Shown here: positions 24,937 through 33,448 of the stretch, piece by piece | Layout of the letters: each line of letters begins with the position of its first letter | How positions within the stretch are numbered: the first letter of the stretch is position 1 | Assembly: GCA_937885695.1 (NCBI GenBank) | Contig: CALABP010000081.1 | Coordinates: forward strand, 68,931-132,930 | Origin: DTU089 sp002440045 | Lineage (GTDB): Bacteria; Bacillota; Clostridia; Oscillospirales; Acutalibacteraceae | Length of the DNA stretch: 64,000 nucleotides | Direction: 5' to 3' | Made by a program: the position numbers and the translations under genes | Notes under the pieces: model-generated | The model's input: the letters and a program-made list of their open reading frames with translations, nothing else | Databases searched by the model: none | Told to the model about the DNA's origin: nothing

Positions 24937-25946
24937 AAAAATTTTTATGCTTATTGCTCGCAGCGCTTCTTGTTGTCGGCACTTTTGCCGCATGCTCGGG
25001 GAACGCGGGCGATGACACAACCGCATTACCCACAGAAAGCACTGCGCCCGCAGTAAAGAAGGACGTAAACATTGCCGTCTTAAAAGGCCCCACGGGCATG
25101 GGCGCGGCAAAGCTTATGGAAATGAACGAAAACAACGAAGCTTTGAACAACTACAACTTCACCGTTGCAACCGCTCCCGACCAGATAACGGGCAAGCTTG
25201 TTTCAAAGGAGCTTGACATTGCCTCGATACCCACAAACGCCGCTTCGGCGCTTTATAACAAAACAAAAGGCAACGTTACGCTTATCGCAATTAACACACT
25301 CGGCGTTCTTTATATCCTTGAAAAGGGCGACTCTGTTTCAAGCGTCGCGGACCTCAAAGGCAAAACAATTCTTGCTTCGGGCAAAAGCAGTACCGCAGAA
25401 TATGTTCTTAACTTTATTCTTGAAAAGAACGGTCTTAAAGTCGGCACCGACGTAACCGTTGAATATGCCGCAGAGCACGCCGAAGCCGCTTCGCAGGCTA
25501 TTTCGGGCAAATATGACATAGTTATGCTCCCCGAGCCGTTTGTTACTTCAACTCTTCTTCAAAGCTCCGACTTTAAAGTGAAGCTTAATTTAACCGAGGA
25601 ATGGAAAAAGGTTGCAAACGCAGAGCTTACCATGGGCTGTGTTGCCGTAAGAACGGACTTCCTTAAAGAAAATCCCGAAGCAGTTGAAAACTTCCTTAAA
25701 GATTACAAAACTTCGGTTGATTTTGTAAATTCGGATGTAGAAGGCGCGGCGGCGCTTATTGAAAAATACGATATTGCAAAAGCCGCAGTTGCAAAAAAGG
25801 CGCTTCCCAACTGCAACATCGTACTGATAACGGGCGAAGATATGAAAAAAGACGCTTCGCAGTTCCTCTCAATCATTTATGATTTTGACGCTTCCGCAGT
25901 CGGCGGCGCGCTCCCCGAGGACAGCTTTTATTATATCGGAAAATGA
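24933..25946 (+). CDS. ABC transporter substrate-binding lipoprotein (SsuA/NMT1-like)
   Basis: A 337-aa lipoprotein: signal peptide with the lipobox ending at Cys21 ('TFAACSGN'), an acidic/Thr-rich linker, then a periplasmic-binding fold of the SsuA/ThiY type ('LKGPTGMGAAKLMEM', 'SKELDIASIPTNAASAL', 'VMLPEPFVTS', 'AVRTDFLKENPEAVENFL'). The type binds small organic ligands such as sulfonates, nitrate or thiamine precursors; the ligand here is open. It is coupled to the regulator before it and the permease after it by ATGA overlaps. Confidence 0.9.
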   Translation: MKKFLCLLLAALLVVGTFAACSGNAGDDTTALPTESTAPAVKKDVNIAVLKGPTGMGAAKLMEMNENNEALNNYNFTVATAPDQITGKLVSKELDIASIPTNAASALYNKTKGNVTLIAINTLGVLYILEKGDSVSSVADLKGKTILASGKSSTAEYVLNFILEKNGLKVGTDVTVEYAAEHAEAASQAISGKYDIVMLPEPFVTSTLLQSSDFKVKLNLTEEWKKVANAELTMGCVAVRTDFLKENPEAVENFLKDYKTSVDFVNSDVEGAAALIEKYDIAKAAVAKKALPNCNIVLITGEDMKKDASQFLSIIYDFDASAVGGALPEDSFYYIGK

Positions 25947-26695
25947 AGATTAAAAAGCTTTTAAAAACCTGCTTTATAATTCTTTTTTGGGCAGCGGTGT
26001 GGCAACTCACCGCTGTTCTTGTCGCTTCTCAAATACTTTTGCCGACTCCCCTTTCGGTTTTAAGGGCGCTTTTATCGCTTGCATCAAAAAAAGAATTTTA
26101 CCTTTCGGTGGCCTTCACCGTGCTGCGAATTTCGGCAGGCTATGTTTCAGGGCTTCTTTTGGGGCTTCTTTTGGGCGGTCTGACATTTTATTCAAAGCTT
26201 TTAAACGCTCTGCTCGCGCCGATTGCGGGCATAATCAAATCAACGCCCGTCGCGTCGTTTATCGTTCTTCTTTTTGTTTGGTTTTCAAACGGAACGGTCG
26301 CTGCAATTACATCTATGCTGATAGTTCTGCCGATAATATGGAGCAGTACGTTCACTGCGTTTTCATCCGCCGACAAAGAGCTTCTTGAAATGGCTCGGCT
26401 TTTTAAAGTATCGCCCTCAAAAAAGCTTTTCGGGATATACATTCCGTCGGCATTTTCTACGGTGCGCGCTTCTGCCGCAACGGCTTTGGGTCTTGCCTGG
26501 AAAGCGGGCGTTGCCGCCGAAGTTATTTGCAGTCCGAAAAACTCAATAGGCGGCGGCATATACTCTGCCAAAGTATACCTTGAAACGCCGGAGCTTTTTG
26601 CGTGGACGGCGGTAGTAATAATTGTAAGCGTGCTGATAGAAAAGCTTCTTTTGAAGCTTATAAAAGATAAACGGGGGGCTAAAGATGAAGCTTGA
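25943..26695 (+). CDS. ABC transporter permease (SsuC-like)
   Basis: A 250-aa permease with about six membrane segments of the binding-protein-dependent type. The EAA-type contact loop is at 'EMARLFKVSPSKKLFGIYIPSA' and 'SAATALGLAWKAGVAAEVI' follows, as in SsuC/TauC. It acts with the lipoprotein before it and the short ATPase after it. Confidence 0.92.
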   Translation: MKIKKLLKTCFIILFWAAVWQLTAVLVASQILLPTPLSVLRALLSLASKKEFYLSVAFTVLRISAGYVSGLLLGLLLGGLTFYSKLLNALLAPIAGIIKSTPVASFIVLLFVWFSNGTVAAITSMLIVLPIIWSSTFTAFSSADKELLEMARLFKVSPSKKLFGIYIPSAFSTVRASAATALGLAWKAGVAAEVICSPKNSIGGGIYSAKVYLETPELFAWTAVVIIVSVLIEKLLLKLIKDKRGAKDEA

Positions 26696-27242
26696 AAACA
26701 TTTCAAAAAATTTCGGCGAAAAACGTGTTTTTGAAAATTTTTCGCTTGAAATAAAAAAAGGCTCCCACGTTGCCGTGCTCGGTGACTCCGGCAGAGGGAA
26801 AACCACTCTTGTTAAAATACTTATGGGGCTTTTAAAGCCCGACAGCGGCGCTGTTGAAACAGACGGTGAAGTCTTTTCGGCTCTTTTTCAGGAGGACAGA
26901 TTGCTGCCCTCTAAGACCATTCTTCAAAACCTTAAATTTGTCGGCACTGACGAAGCTTCCGCAAAAGAATATTTAAAAAAAGTCGGGCTTGAAAGCGAAT
27001 ACAACTCTTACCCCGCGTCTTTAAGCGGAGGAATGAAGCGCCGCGCCGCGCTTGCAAGGGCGCTCAGCTTTAAAAGCTTCACAGCACTTATTTTAGATGA
27101 GCCGTTCACGGGGCAGGACGAAGCGCAAAAAGACCGTCTTATAAAACTCATTAAAGAAGAAACCGCAGAAAAAACGCTTATTTTAATTACACATTCAAAA
27201 GATGACGCAAACGCGCTTTGCGACACTTTTATTGAGCTGTAA
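26685..27242 (+). CDS. ABC transporter ATP-binding protein (short)
   Basis: A 185-aa ATPase, about 50 residues shorter than usual SsuB proteins because it ends soon after the switch His. All catalytic parts are present: Walker A 'GDSGRGKTT' (residues 33-41), signature 'LSGGMKRRAALARAL', Walker B 'ALILDEPFTG', switch 'LITHSKDD'. The start overlaps the permease by 11 bases. It is the last gene before a strong terminator. Confidence 0.92.
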   Translation: MKLENISKNFGEKRVFENFSLEIKKGSHVAVLGDSGRGKTTLVKILMGLLKPDSGAVETDGEVFSALFQEDRLLPSKTILQNLKFVGTDEASAKEYLKKVGLESEYNSYPASLSGGMKRRAALARALSFKSFTALILDEPFTGQDEAQKDRLIKLIKEETAEKTLILITHSKDDANALCDTFIEL

Positions 27243-27281
27243 CCTCTCTATAGCAACTATAAAAAGCGCAAAAAAATTACC

Positions 27282-27320
27282 GCCGCATCCGATAAACGGA
27301 TACGGCGGATTTTTATTTCA
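27282..27320 (+). terminator. terminator of the Crp-ABC operon
   Basis: CCGCCGcATCCG pairs with CGGATaCGGCGG around a short loop, followed by ATTTTTATTT. Confidence 0.85.
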
Positions 27321-27335
27321 GCGGTTTTTCGGCAA

Positions 27336-29066
27336 TCAGTCGGGAACTTCAATGCCGAGAGCCATGCAAAGAATAGCTCTTGCATCGCTTGTTGAAATCT
27401 TGCCGTCCTCGTCAATATCGCCGAGAATTACCTGCTCATCTGTGGGAGTTTCAATTTCAAGAGCGAAGAGAAGCGCAAGTCTTGCATCGGAAACGGTAAC
27501 AGCCGTGCTAAGGTCAACGTCGCCGAGAACGCCCGTTGTGGGGCAGGGCTTTGTTGTTCTTGTGTAGGTGTTATAAAGGCTGAACTGCGGATAATTTTCT
27601 TCGTCGGTATGGACGGTGTACTGCTTATCTGCCGAAAGAAGCCACATAACTATGTCGGTTGTACCGTATGCCGCATTGTAAGCTACATGCTGGAGGTTCT
27701 TTATAAACCAAACCTGCTCGGGGAACATACATGTTGAAGCGTCAACCTTCTGGTCCCACGAAACGTGGTCGTGGTCGTCCTTGATAACCTGAGTGTATTC
27801 GGTGCCCCAGTCAGAGAATGCTTTAAGATAATCTGCGCAGGTTGCGCCGCCGCTTGCATACTTTGTATCAACAACAGCGTCACTTGTGGGATAGTACTCG
27901 TTAACGGGAGCTATCTGGCAGTTGTAACCGCAAACTATGCCGAATCTTACGCCTTTCTTTTCGGCGGCTTCGACAATTGCCTTTGCGTTTGACTGAATGT
28001 TGTAATATGCGTCAATCTTAGCTTCAAAGTCGGCGTCCATTCCGTCGGGATACATATAAGCCTTTGCGGCTTCATAATACTCGCCGGGAACAAGGCACCA
28101 AAGTCCGGGCATACCGCAAAGAAGCGGATAGATTGTGTCGCTGTATATTCTCGGAAGCATCTTCTGAAGAATATAGTTGAATTTAGCAAAATACTCGTGA
28201 GAAAGTCCCTCGTAGCTTGCTATTGAAGAAATAAGAACAGAAGCAAAGTGTGTAACAAAGCTGCCGTTGCCGAGCTGAACAAGATAGTTTTCCATGGTGA
28301 AAATGTCAAGCTCGATGTCGCCCGTGAAGAGCCAGCCCATAAGGCTTGTGCCCTGCCATGCGGGAGAAGCGAATACAACGTTGTTAAGGTTTTTGCAGTT
28401 GTAGCCGTCCATATAAGCAAGCGTAACAGCCGCGCCTTCGCTTATTGCAACGACGTTTACCTTTGAAGAACCCGTCTCCTTTTTAACCTTTGCAATGAAC
28501 TCGTCAAGCTCTTTTGCGCAGTCAATGGGGCTTCTTCTCCAGTCGTAGCCGAAGCTGTAAACGTTCTTGTCGCCGTACTGCTTTGCATATTCAACGCCGA
28601 AAACTGTGAAAATCTCTTCGCGCTCTTCGTTCTGAGCCTGTTTTTCTTCGTCGGTTTCGCCGTCAACCGGGAAAGCCGCCATAGATGTATCATAAGACTT
28701 TTCGGTTACGTTGTCATATTTGGGAGTGCCGTCGGGATTGTAGGCGATGGGGTCAATGTACTTGTTGATGACCGGAAGAAGCTCATCGCAGTAAACTTCC
28801 CAATTGTCATTTGTTATGCCGTATGCAATATACGCCTTAACAAGCGCGGTAAGGATATTTGTAACCATAGGCTGAACATCCTCTTCGGCATAGGGGAAGA
28901 GCTGTTTTTCGTCGGCGGTTCCGAGGTCCTTTACAAGGGGGAAGCCCGCAAGACCTTTAACCACAACAAGGGGAACAGCTTTAGCCGCCGAAACGGGGAT
29001 TACGACTGCAAGTGCCGCAAGCATAACAGCAAGCACAATGCACATAACTTTTCTGAAAGCTTTCAT
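27336..29066 (-). CDS. secreted LCAT-like lipase/acyltransferase with type I dockerin
   Basis: A 576-aa exported protein. Signal peptide residues 1-28 ('VIPVSAAKA'). The middle is an alpha/beta hydrolase of the lecithin:cholesterol acyltransferase kind: 'FGYDWRRSP' (172-180) and the nucleophile Ser209 in 'VVAISEGAAV' (Ala replaces the first Gly of GxSxG). The C-terminus (about 510-576) is a dockerin with two calcium loops, 'GDVDLSTAVTVSDARLALL' and 'GDIDEDGKISTSDARAIL'. A dockerin attaches enzymes to a cohesin-bearing scaffold. I chose ATG 29066 with AGGAGG; the frame runs 61 codons further without support. Confidence 0.82.
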   Translation of the reverse strand: MKAFRKVMCIVLAVMLAALAVVIPVSAAKAVPLVVVKGLAGFPLVKDLGTADEKQLFPYAEEDVQPMVTNILTALVKAYIAYGITNDNWEVYCDELLPVINKYIDPIAYNPDGTPKYDNVTEKSYDTSMAAFPVDGETDEEKQAQNEEREEIFTVFGVEYAKQYGDKNVYSFGYDWRRSPIDCAKELDEFIAKVKKETGSSKVNVVAISEGAAVTLAYMDGYNCKNLNNVVFASPAWQGTSLMGWLFTGDIELDIFTMENYLVQLGNGSFVTHFASVLISSIASYEGLSHEYFAKFNYILQKMLPRIYSDTIYPLLCGMPGLWCLVPGEYYEAAKAYMYPDGMDADFEAKIDAYYNIQSNAKAIVEAAEKKGVRFGIVCGYNCQIAPVNEYYPTSDAVVDTKYASGGATCADYLKAFSDWGTEYTQVIKDDHDHVSWDQKVDASTCMFPEQVWFIKNLQHVAYNAAYGTTDIVMWLLSADKQYTVHTDEENYPQFSLYNTYTRTTKPCPTTGVLGDVDLSTAVTVSDARLALLFALEIETPTDEQVILGDIDEDGKISTSDARAILCMALGIEVPD

Positions 29067-29368
29067 TATTAGTCCTCCTAAAAAATATGTACCATTTAAG
29101 TAACCGCAGGTTAATTGAGTGTGAAAAACGGACGAAACACCTGACCGGAATTTCACCTCGGTTAATCGGCTGTTACTTTGGGCGCACCGCAACACAGTAC
29201 ACCACAGTTTATACAATGGAATTTTAACATAAAACAAAACCAATTGCAATAGACTGATTAAAAAATTAAGTTACAATGTTAACACAAATTTTTTGTTATA
29301 TTGTTATAATCAACTGAAAAAAGGACCGCGCTTTCTGCGCGGTCCCCGAAATTTTTGTATGTATCGGA
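29067..29368. other. leader and intergenic stretch upstream of the dockerin protein gene
   Basis: No gene. On the minus strand the first 150 bases of leader can fold locally: TAACC-TGC-GGTTA next to the ribosome site, and an ACCG/CGGT stem. I could not match it to a known riboswitch. The left part, 29316-29345, is the terminator of the Asn-rich protein gene. Confidence 0.4.
29316..29345 (-). terminator. terminator of the Asn-rich protein gene
   Basis: GGACCGCGC pairs perfectly with GCGCGGTCC around TTTCT, followed on the minus strand by a T6 run. Confidence 0.85.
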
Positions 29369-30337
29369 TTAATAGGAAATTGTGTATTCCGAAACGCACT
29401 CAATACCTACCTGAGCGCCGTTTATAGAGCCGACGATAGGAGCCTTTGCGTCAAGGCTGAGCACGCAGGGAGCGTCCGTTTTAAGATAGACCATATTGCC
29501 GGTGCTCTTTTCAATTTTGGCTGTTATGTTTGAGCCGTAGTACTGAAGGCTTATGTTGTTAAGAGAAAGTCCGGGAACAGAGGAGATAGCGCCTGTTATC
29601 TGGCTTGTTTCGATAACGGGAACAAGCGCGCCGCTGCCTTTGCCCGCAACGGGATCTTTATCGTCTTTCATAACTATGGTTACTTCGTAATAGTTGCCTG
29701 CGTCTTTTTTGGTTGCGGATTTAACGTCTGCCGCGTTAAGACCGTTTAAGCCACCCTTAGGAGGAAGGTCTGACGGGCTTTTTTCTTCGTTGGGCTGTTT
29801 CATACCCATAAACTGGTCAACAAGGCCTTTGCCTATGCTCGAAAGCTTGCCCGCTTCAAAAACGCCGTTGTAGTTTGTTGCGCCGTCGTTTGTAAGAACA
29901 ACCTTTTTGGCGCTTGATGTGGCTTTGTTATGAGCGGTTTTATAATAATTGATAATATCCTGAACCGAATTGCCGCCGCTGTTATTGTTGTCGGCAGGCT
30001 TATTGCCGTTGTCGGCGGGGGTGCTGTTGTTGCCCGAATTGCCGCCGTTGTTGTTATCGGCAGGGGTGTTATTCTGATTATTGTCGGCAGGAGTATTGTT
30101 ATCCTGAGAGCCGCCGTTATTGTCTGCGGGGGTGTTGTTATCCTGAGAGCCGCCGTTATTATTCTGTGAGCCGCCCTGAGAATTTCCGTTGTTATCGGAA
30201 ATAACTGTTGTTTGATTTCTGTTTCTTTGAGCGCGGACAACCAAAATGGTTGCGGCGTTATTTGTAGTAATAAGTGCCAAGGCAACGCAAAGCGCCGCCA
30301 ATACGAGAACTACCTTTTTTGCGGTTATGTTTCCCAT
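29369..30337 (-). CDS. secreted or membrane-anchored Asn-rich protein, function unknown
   Basis: A 322-aa protein with an N-terminal hydrophobic anchor (residues 5-31), then a low-complexity linker (about 45-125) made of variants of 'NNGGSQDNNTPAD', then a globular part (about 130-322; 'VQDIINYYKTAHNKA', 'AGNYYEVTIVMKDDKDP', 'LNNISLQYYGSNITAKIEK') that I do not recognise. The layout suggests a cell-surface protein with a flexible spacer. I chose ATG 30337, ten bases after GGAG. A consensus promoter lies 32 bases upstream. The linker repeats could vary in number between strains. Confidence 0.7.
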   Translation of the reverse strand: MGNITAKKVVLVLAALCVALALITTNNAATILVVRAQRNRNQTTVISDNNGNSQGGSQNNNGGSQDNNTPADNNGGSQDNNTPADNNQNNTPADNNNGGNSGNNSTPADNGNKPADNNNSGGNSVQDIINYYKTAHNKATSSAKKVVLTNDGATNYNGVFEAGKLSSIGKGLVDQFMGMKQPNEEKSPSDLPPKGGLNGLNAADVKSATKKDAGNYYEVTIVMKDDKDPVAGKGSGALVPVIETSQITGAISSVPGLSLNNISLQYYGSNITAKIEKSTGNMVYLKTDAPCVLSLDAKAPIVGSINGAQVGIECVSEYTISY

Positions 30338-30368
30338 GCATTCCACTCCATTCTTTTAAATCGTCTCA

Positions 30369-30397
30369 ATTATATGATATATTTCGCGAATTGTCAA
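30369..30397 (-). promoter_or_regulatory. consensus promoter of the Asn-rich protein gene
   Basis: On the minus strand TTGACA (30392-30397) and TATAAT (30369-30374), both perfect, with a 17-bp spacer; among the strongest-looking promoters in the window. Confidence 0.8.
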
Positions 30398-30426
30398 TAT
30401 CAATAATTGTAAAAAAGGCTGTTATT

Positions 30427-30472
30427 CTGAGTTGCATTCAAATGTGACCCGTTTCAGTAAAAATAAAGGCAA
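30427..30472. repeat. dispersed repeat, copy 1 (ATGTGACCC...)
   Basis: CTGAGTTGCATTCAAATGTG then ACCCGTTTCAG and AAAATAAAG. A close relative is at 63948-63996 on the same strand. It may be a remnant of an insertion-sequence end; no transposase is nearby. The rest of 30398-30642 holds the xylB terminator and nothing else I can support. Confidence 0.45.
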
Positions 30473-30562
30473 TGAGTTTTGTAAGCCTTTTTGTTCTGCC
30501 GTTCTTCCGTGCCGTTTTGCTGCAATCCGCTTGCTATTCAGACGCAGCATATATAAAGCAAT

Positions 30563-30594
30563 ATTCGGGGCTTGCTTTAACACAGGCCCCGAAT
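30563..30594 (-). terminator. hairpin after xylB
   Basis: ATTCGGGGC pairs with GCCCCGAAT; the following T tract is weak, so efficiency is uncertain. Confidence 0.6.
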
Positions 30595-30642
30595 TATACG
30601 CTAAACTGTTTTGCGTCTTTATTAAATTCTTGCGCGTTTAAA

Positions 30643-32085
30643 TCACATTTTGATTTTCGGATACAGCTCTAACCATTTTGAATATTTTTCCTCGTAGTAT
30701 TTCACAAGCTTATCATCCGGAAGAAACTCGGTATAATTTGATTTAACGCCATCCTTCAACTGTTTACAGCCGTCATCGGACAGGCAGGCTTTTGCTCCTA
30801 ATAGCGCAGCACCCAATACGGCTCCGTGTTCGGTATCTGGGAGCAAAAGTTTGATGTTCAATACTGATGAGATAATTCTTACCCACTCTTTATTTCTTGT
30901 ACCGCCGCCGCAGATTTTTGAAGTCCCGATGTGCATTCCGAGAGCTTGAATAATATCGAAATTTTGTTTTATTGCAAATGCAACGCCCTCTAACACGGCA
31001 AGCGTCATTTCATCCTTTGTTGTGCTCAGCGACAAGCCGAAAAATGCACCGCGAATGCTTGAATCGTTAATCGGAGACCGTTCGCCCATAAGATATGGCA
31101 AAAACATAACCTGACTTTTACCGATATAATCCGTGAATCCTCCGTCATACGACGATTCCGTTATATTTTCAACCCACCATTTCTGGCAGCTTGCCGCCGA
31201 TAAAATGCAGGCAAGATAATGATATTTGCCCGTCGCAGAGCAGAATGTATGTATAGCTCCGTTCGGCACATAATTGAACTCGTCGCTTGCAACAAAAATT
31301 GTGCCCGAGGTTCCGAGCGAAATATTGCAATTGCCGTTTTTCGATGTATCTGTTCCGATTGCAGACGCCGCGTTATCGCCTGCTCCGATAACGACTTTAA
31401 CATTTTCGTTCAATCCAAGCTCATCGGCAACGAACTTTTTGAGCGTCCCTACCGTCTGATAGCTCTCATATACTTTGGGCAAATTATTTTCACTTATGCC
31501 GAGCACCGACAGCATAGGCTCGGACCAGCGACGATTTTTTGTGTCGAAATACAATGTGCCCGCAGCGTCCGAACAATCCGTCGCAAACACACCGCTGAGC
31601 CTGTATGCGACATAGTCCTTCGGCAGCATTATTTTTTTAATTCTTTTGAAATTCTCCGGCTCATTGTTTTTCAGCCAAAGTATTTTCGGCGCGGTAAAGC
31701 CGGAAAATGCGATATTGCCGGTATTTTGCTGAAGCGTCTTTTTGCCGATAATATTATTAAGATATTCGGTCTCAAGCGAGCTTCGGCTGTCGTTCCACAA
31801 AATGGCGGGACGGATCACATTGTCATTTTCATCAAGCACAACAAGGCCGTGCATCTGCCCCGAAAAGCTGACGACAGCAACGCTGCTTTTGTCAATATCG
31901 GACACAAGCTCTTTTATTACGGAAATGCTGCCGTCATACCAATCCCGGGGATTTTGTTCGCTCCAACCGTCTTTGGGATAATAGAGGGAATACTCTCTTG
32001 ACGCCGTTTTGACAATCGCCTTTTCGCTCAGCAGCATTCCTTTTACAGATGATGTTCCTATATCAAGCCCTATGAAAAAATTCAC
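30643..32085 (-). CDS. xylB: xylulokinase
   Basis: A 480-aa sugar kinase of the FGGY family that phosphorylates D-xylulose to xylulose-5-phosphate. Motifs: 'FIGLDIGTSSVKG' at the N-terminus (phosphate 1), 'SFSGQMHGLV' and 'AILWNDSRS' (XylB-specific substrate region), 'GAGDNAASAIGT', and 'KICGGGTRNKEWV' (adenosine site). I prefer GTG 32085, which has GAGGTGAGG just upstream; GTG 32094 lies inside that site. It follows xylA closely. Confidence 0.95.
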   Translation of the reverse strand: MNFFIGLDIGTSSVKGMLLSEKAIVKTASREYSLYYPKDGWSEQNPRDWYDGSISVIKELVSDIDKSSVAVVSFSGQMHGLVVLDENDNVIRPAILWNDSRSSLETEYLNNIIGKKTLQQNTGNIAFSGFTAPKILWLKNNEPENFKRIKKIMLPKDYVAYRLSGVFATDCSDAAGTLYFDTKNRRWSEPMLSVLGISENNLPKVYESYQTVGTLKKFVADELGLNENVKVVIGAGDNAASAIGTDTSKNGNCNISLGTSGTIFVASDEFNYVPNGAIHTFCSATGKYHYLACILSAASCQKWWVENITESSYDGGFTDYIGKSQVMFLPYLMGERSPINDSSIRGAFFGLSLSTTKDEMTLAVLEGVAFAIKQNFDIIQALGMHIGTSKICGGGTRNKEWVRIISSVLNIKLLLPDTEHGAVLGAALLGAKACLSDDGCKQLKDGVKSNYTEFLPDDKLVKYYEEKYSKWLELYPKIKM

Positions 32086-32095
32086 TTGCCTCACC

Positions 32096-33409
32096 TCATT
32101 TGAACAGAATCCGATTTATCTCGCTTTGAATCTTTTCCTGTCTGCCGGAGTCGGGGATTTTGCATATCTTTTTTTCGCAGGCTATCTCGGACAGCTGCAA
32201 AAGAGTTGCATCTCCGTTTCTGATTTTCCGACCCAATTCGGAGCTGAACGAAGAATATTTTTTCTCAATAAACTCATCGATTGTACCGTTTTCTATAATT
32301 TCGGCTGCCTTGATAAGACCGAGCGCGAACGTGTCCATACCGAGAATATAACCATAGAACATATCCTCTGCAGTGTTGCTCGCTCTGCGGTTTTTGGCAT
32401 CAAAATTGAATCCGCCGGTAAGTCCGCCGTTTTTGAGCACTTCATACATACACATTGTTGCACTGTATGCGTCAAACGGAAACTCATCGGTGTCCCACCC
32501 CAAAAGCATATCGCCTTGATTTGCATCAATAGAACCAAGCATTCCGTTGATTGCGGAAATTCTCAACTCATGCTGAAACGTGTGCCCGGCAAGCGTTGCG
32601 TGATTTGCTTCGATATTCAGCTTGAAATCCTTGTCAAGTCCATACTGTCTTAAAAACCCTATTGCTGTTGCGGCATCGAAATCATACTGATGAGTCATTG
32701 GCTCCTTCGGCTTCGGTTCAATGTAAAAATCCCCTTTAAAGCCGATGCTTCTGCCGTAATCAACAGCCATACGCATAAGAGAAGCAATATTTTCCTGTTC
32801 AAACTTTACATCTGTGTTCAGCAAAGTTTCGTAGCCCTCTCTGCCACCCCAAAACACGTAGCCTCGACCGCCGAGCTTAACGGTAATATCAAGAGCTTTT
32901 TTTATTTGCGCCGCGGCAAAGCAATAAACATCGACATCGTTTGTGCTGCCTGCACCGTTCATAAATCTCGGATTTCCGAACATATTCGCAGTACCCCAAA
33001 GGCACTTTATATCGGTTCCGCCCATCTTTTCAAGAATATAGTCTGAAATCTCATCAAGACGAGCATTGGTAACATTAATATCTTTATCCTCGGGAACTAA
33101 ATCGACATCGTGAAAGCAAAAGTATTTAATCCCGAGCTTCCGCATGAATTCAAAACCCGCGTCAACCTTTGCCTTTGCGTGCTCCATTGTACCCGGTGTT
33201 GCTCCGAAAGACTTATCAGCGGTACCGATGCCAAACATATCCGTACCTGTCGCGCCCAAATTGTGCCACCACGCCATAGCAAAAGGCAGGTGCTCGCTCA
33301 TTTTTTTGCCGAGGATTACTCTGTCGGGATTATAGAATTTGAAAGCAAGGGGATTGGTGCTTTGCTCGCCTTCATAGTTTACGCTCTTTACAAAATCAAA
33401 ATATTTCAT
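32096..33409 (-). CDS. xylA: xylose isomerase
   Basis: A 437-aa class II xylose isomerase converting D-xylose to D-xylulose with two divalent metals. The catalytic His block 'YFCFHDVDLVPED', 'WGGREGYETL', the metal block 'IEPKPKEPMTHQYDFD' and 'NIEANHATLAGHTF' are present, as is the class II N-terminal insert. It lies between GH3 and xylB on the same strand, 39 bases after the GH3 stop. The ribosome site is AAAGG. Confidence 0.97.
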   Translation of the reverse strand: MKYFDFVKSVNYEGEQSTNPLAFKFYNPDRVILGKKMSEHLPFAMAWWHNLGATGTDMFGIGTADKSFGATPGTMEHAKAKVDAGFEFMRKLGIKYFCFHDVDLVPEDKDINVTNARLDEISDYILEKMGGTDIKCLWGTANMFGNPRFMNGAGSTNDVDVYCFAAAQIKKALDITVKLGGRGYVFWGGREGYETLLNTDVKFEQENIASLMRMAVDYGRSIGFKGDFYIEPKPKEPMTHQYDFDAATAIGFLRQYGLDKDFKLNIEANHATLAGHTFQHELRISAINGMLGSIDANQGDMLLGWDTDEFPFDAYSATMCMYEVLKNGGLTGGFNFDAKNRRASNTAEDMFYGYILGMDTFALGLIKAAEIIENGTIDEFIEKKYSSFSSELGRKIRNGDATLLQLSEIACEKKICKIPDSGRQEKIQSEINRILFK

Positions 33410-33448
33410 AATATCAATTTGCCTTTCTTATATACCAAATATATTAAA

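Noticed and set aside
29067..29249. 61-codon N-terminal extension of the dockerin protein
   Set aside because: A standard signal peptide with AGGAGG begins at 29066; the extension would put the signal peptide inside the protein.
29980..30180. CRISPR-like or satellite-like direct repeats
   Set aside because: The repeats are in frame and encode the NNGGSQDNNTPAD linker; there are no unique spacers of fixed length and no cas genes.
31219..32001. 260-codon plus-strand open frame
   Set aside because: Antisense to xylB, with no family motif, no ribosome site and a Cys/His-rich random-looking composition.
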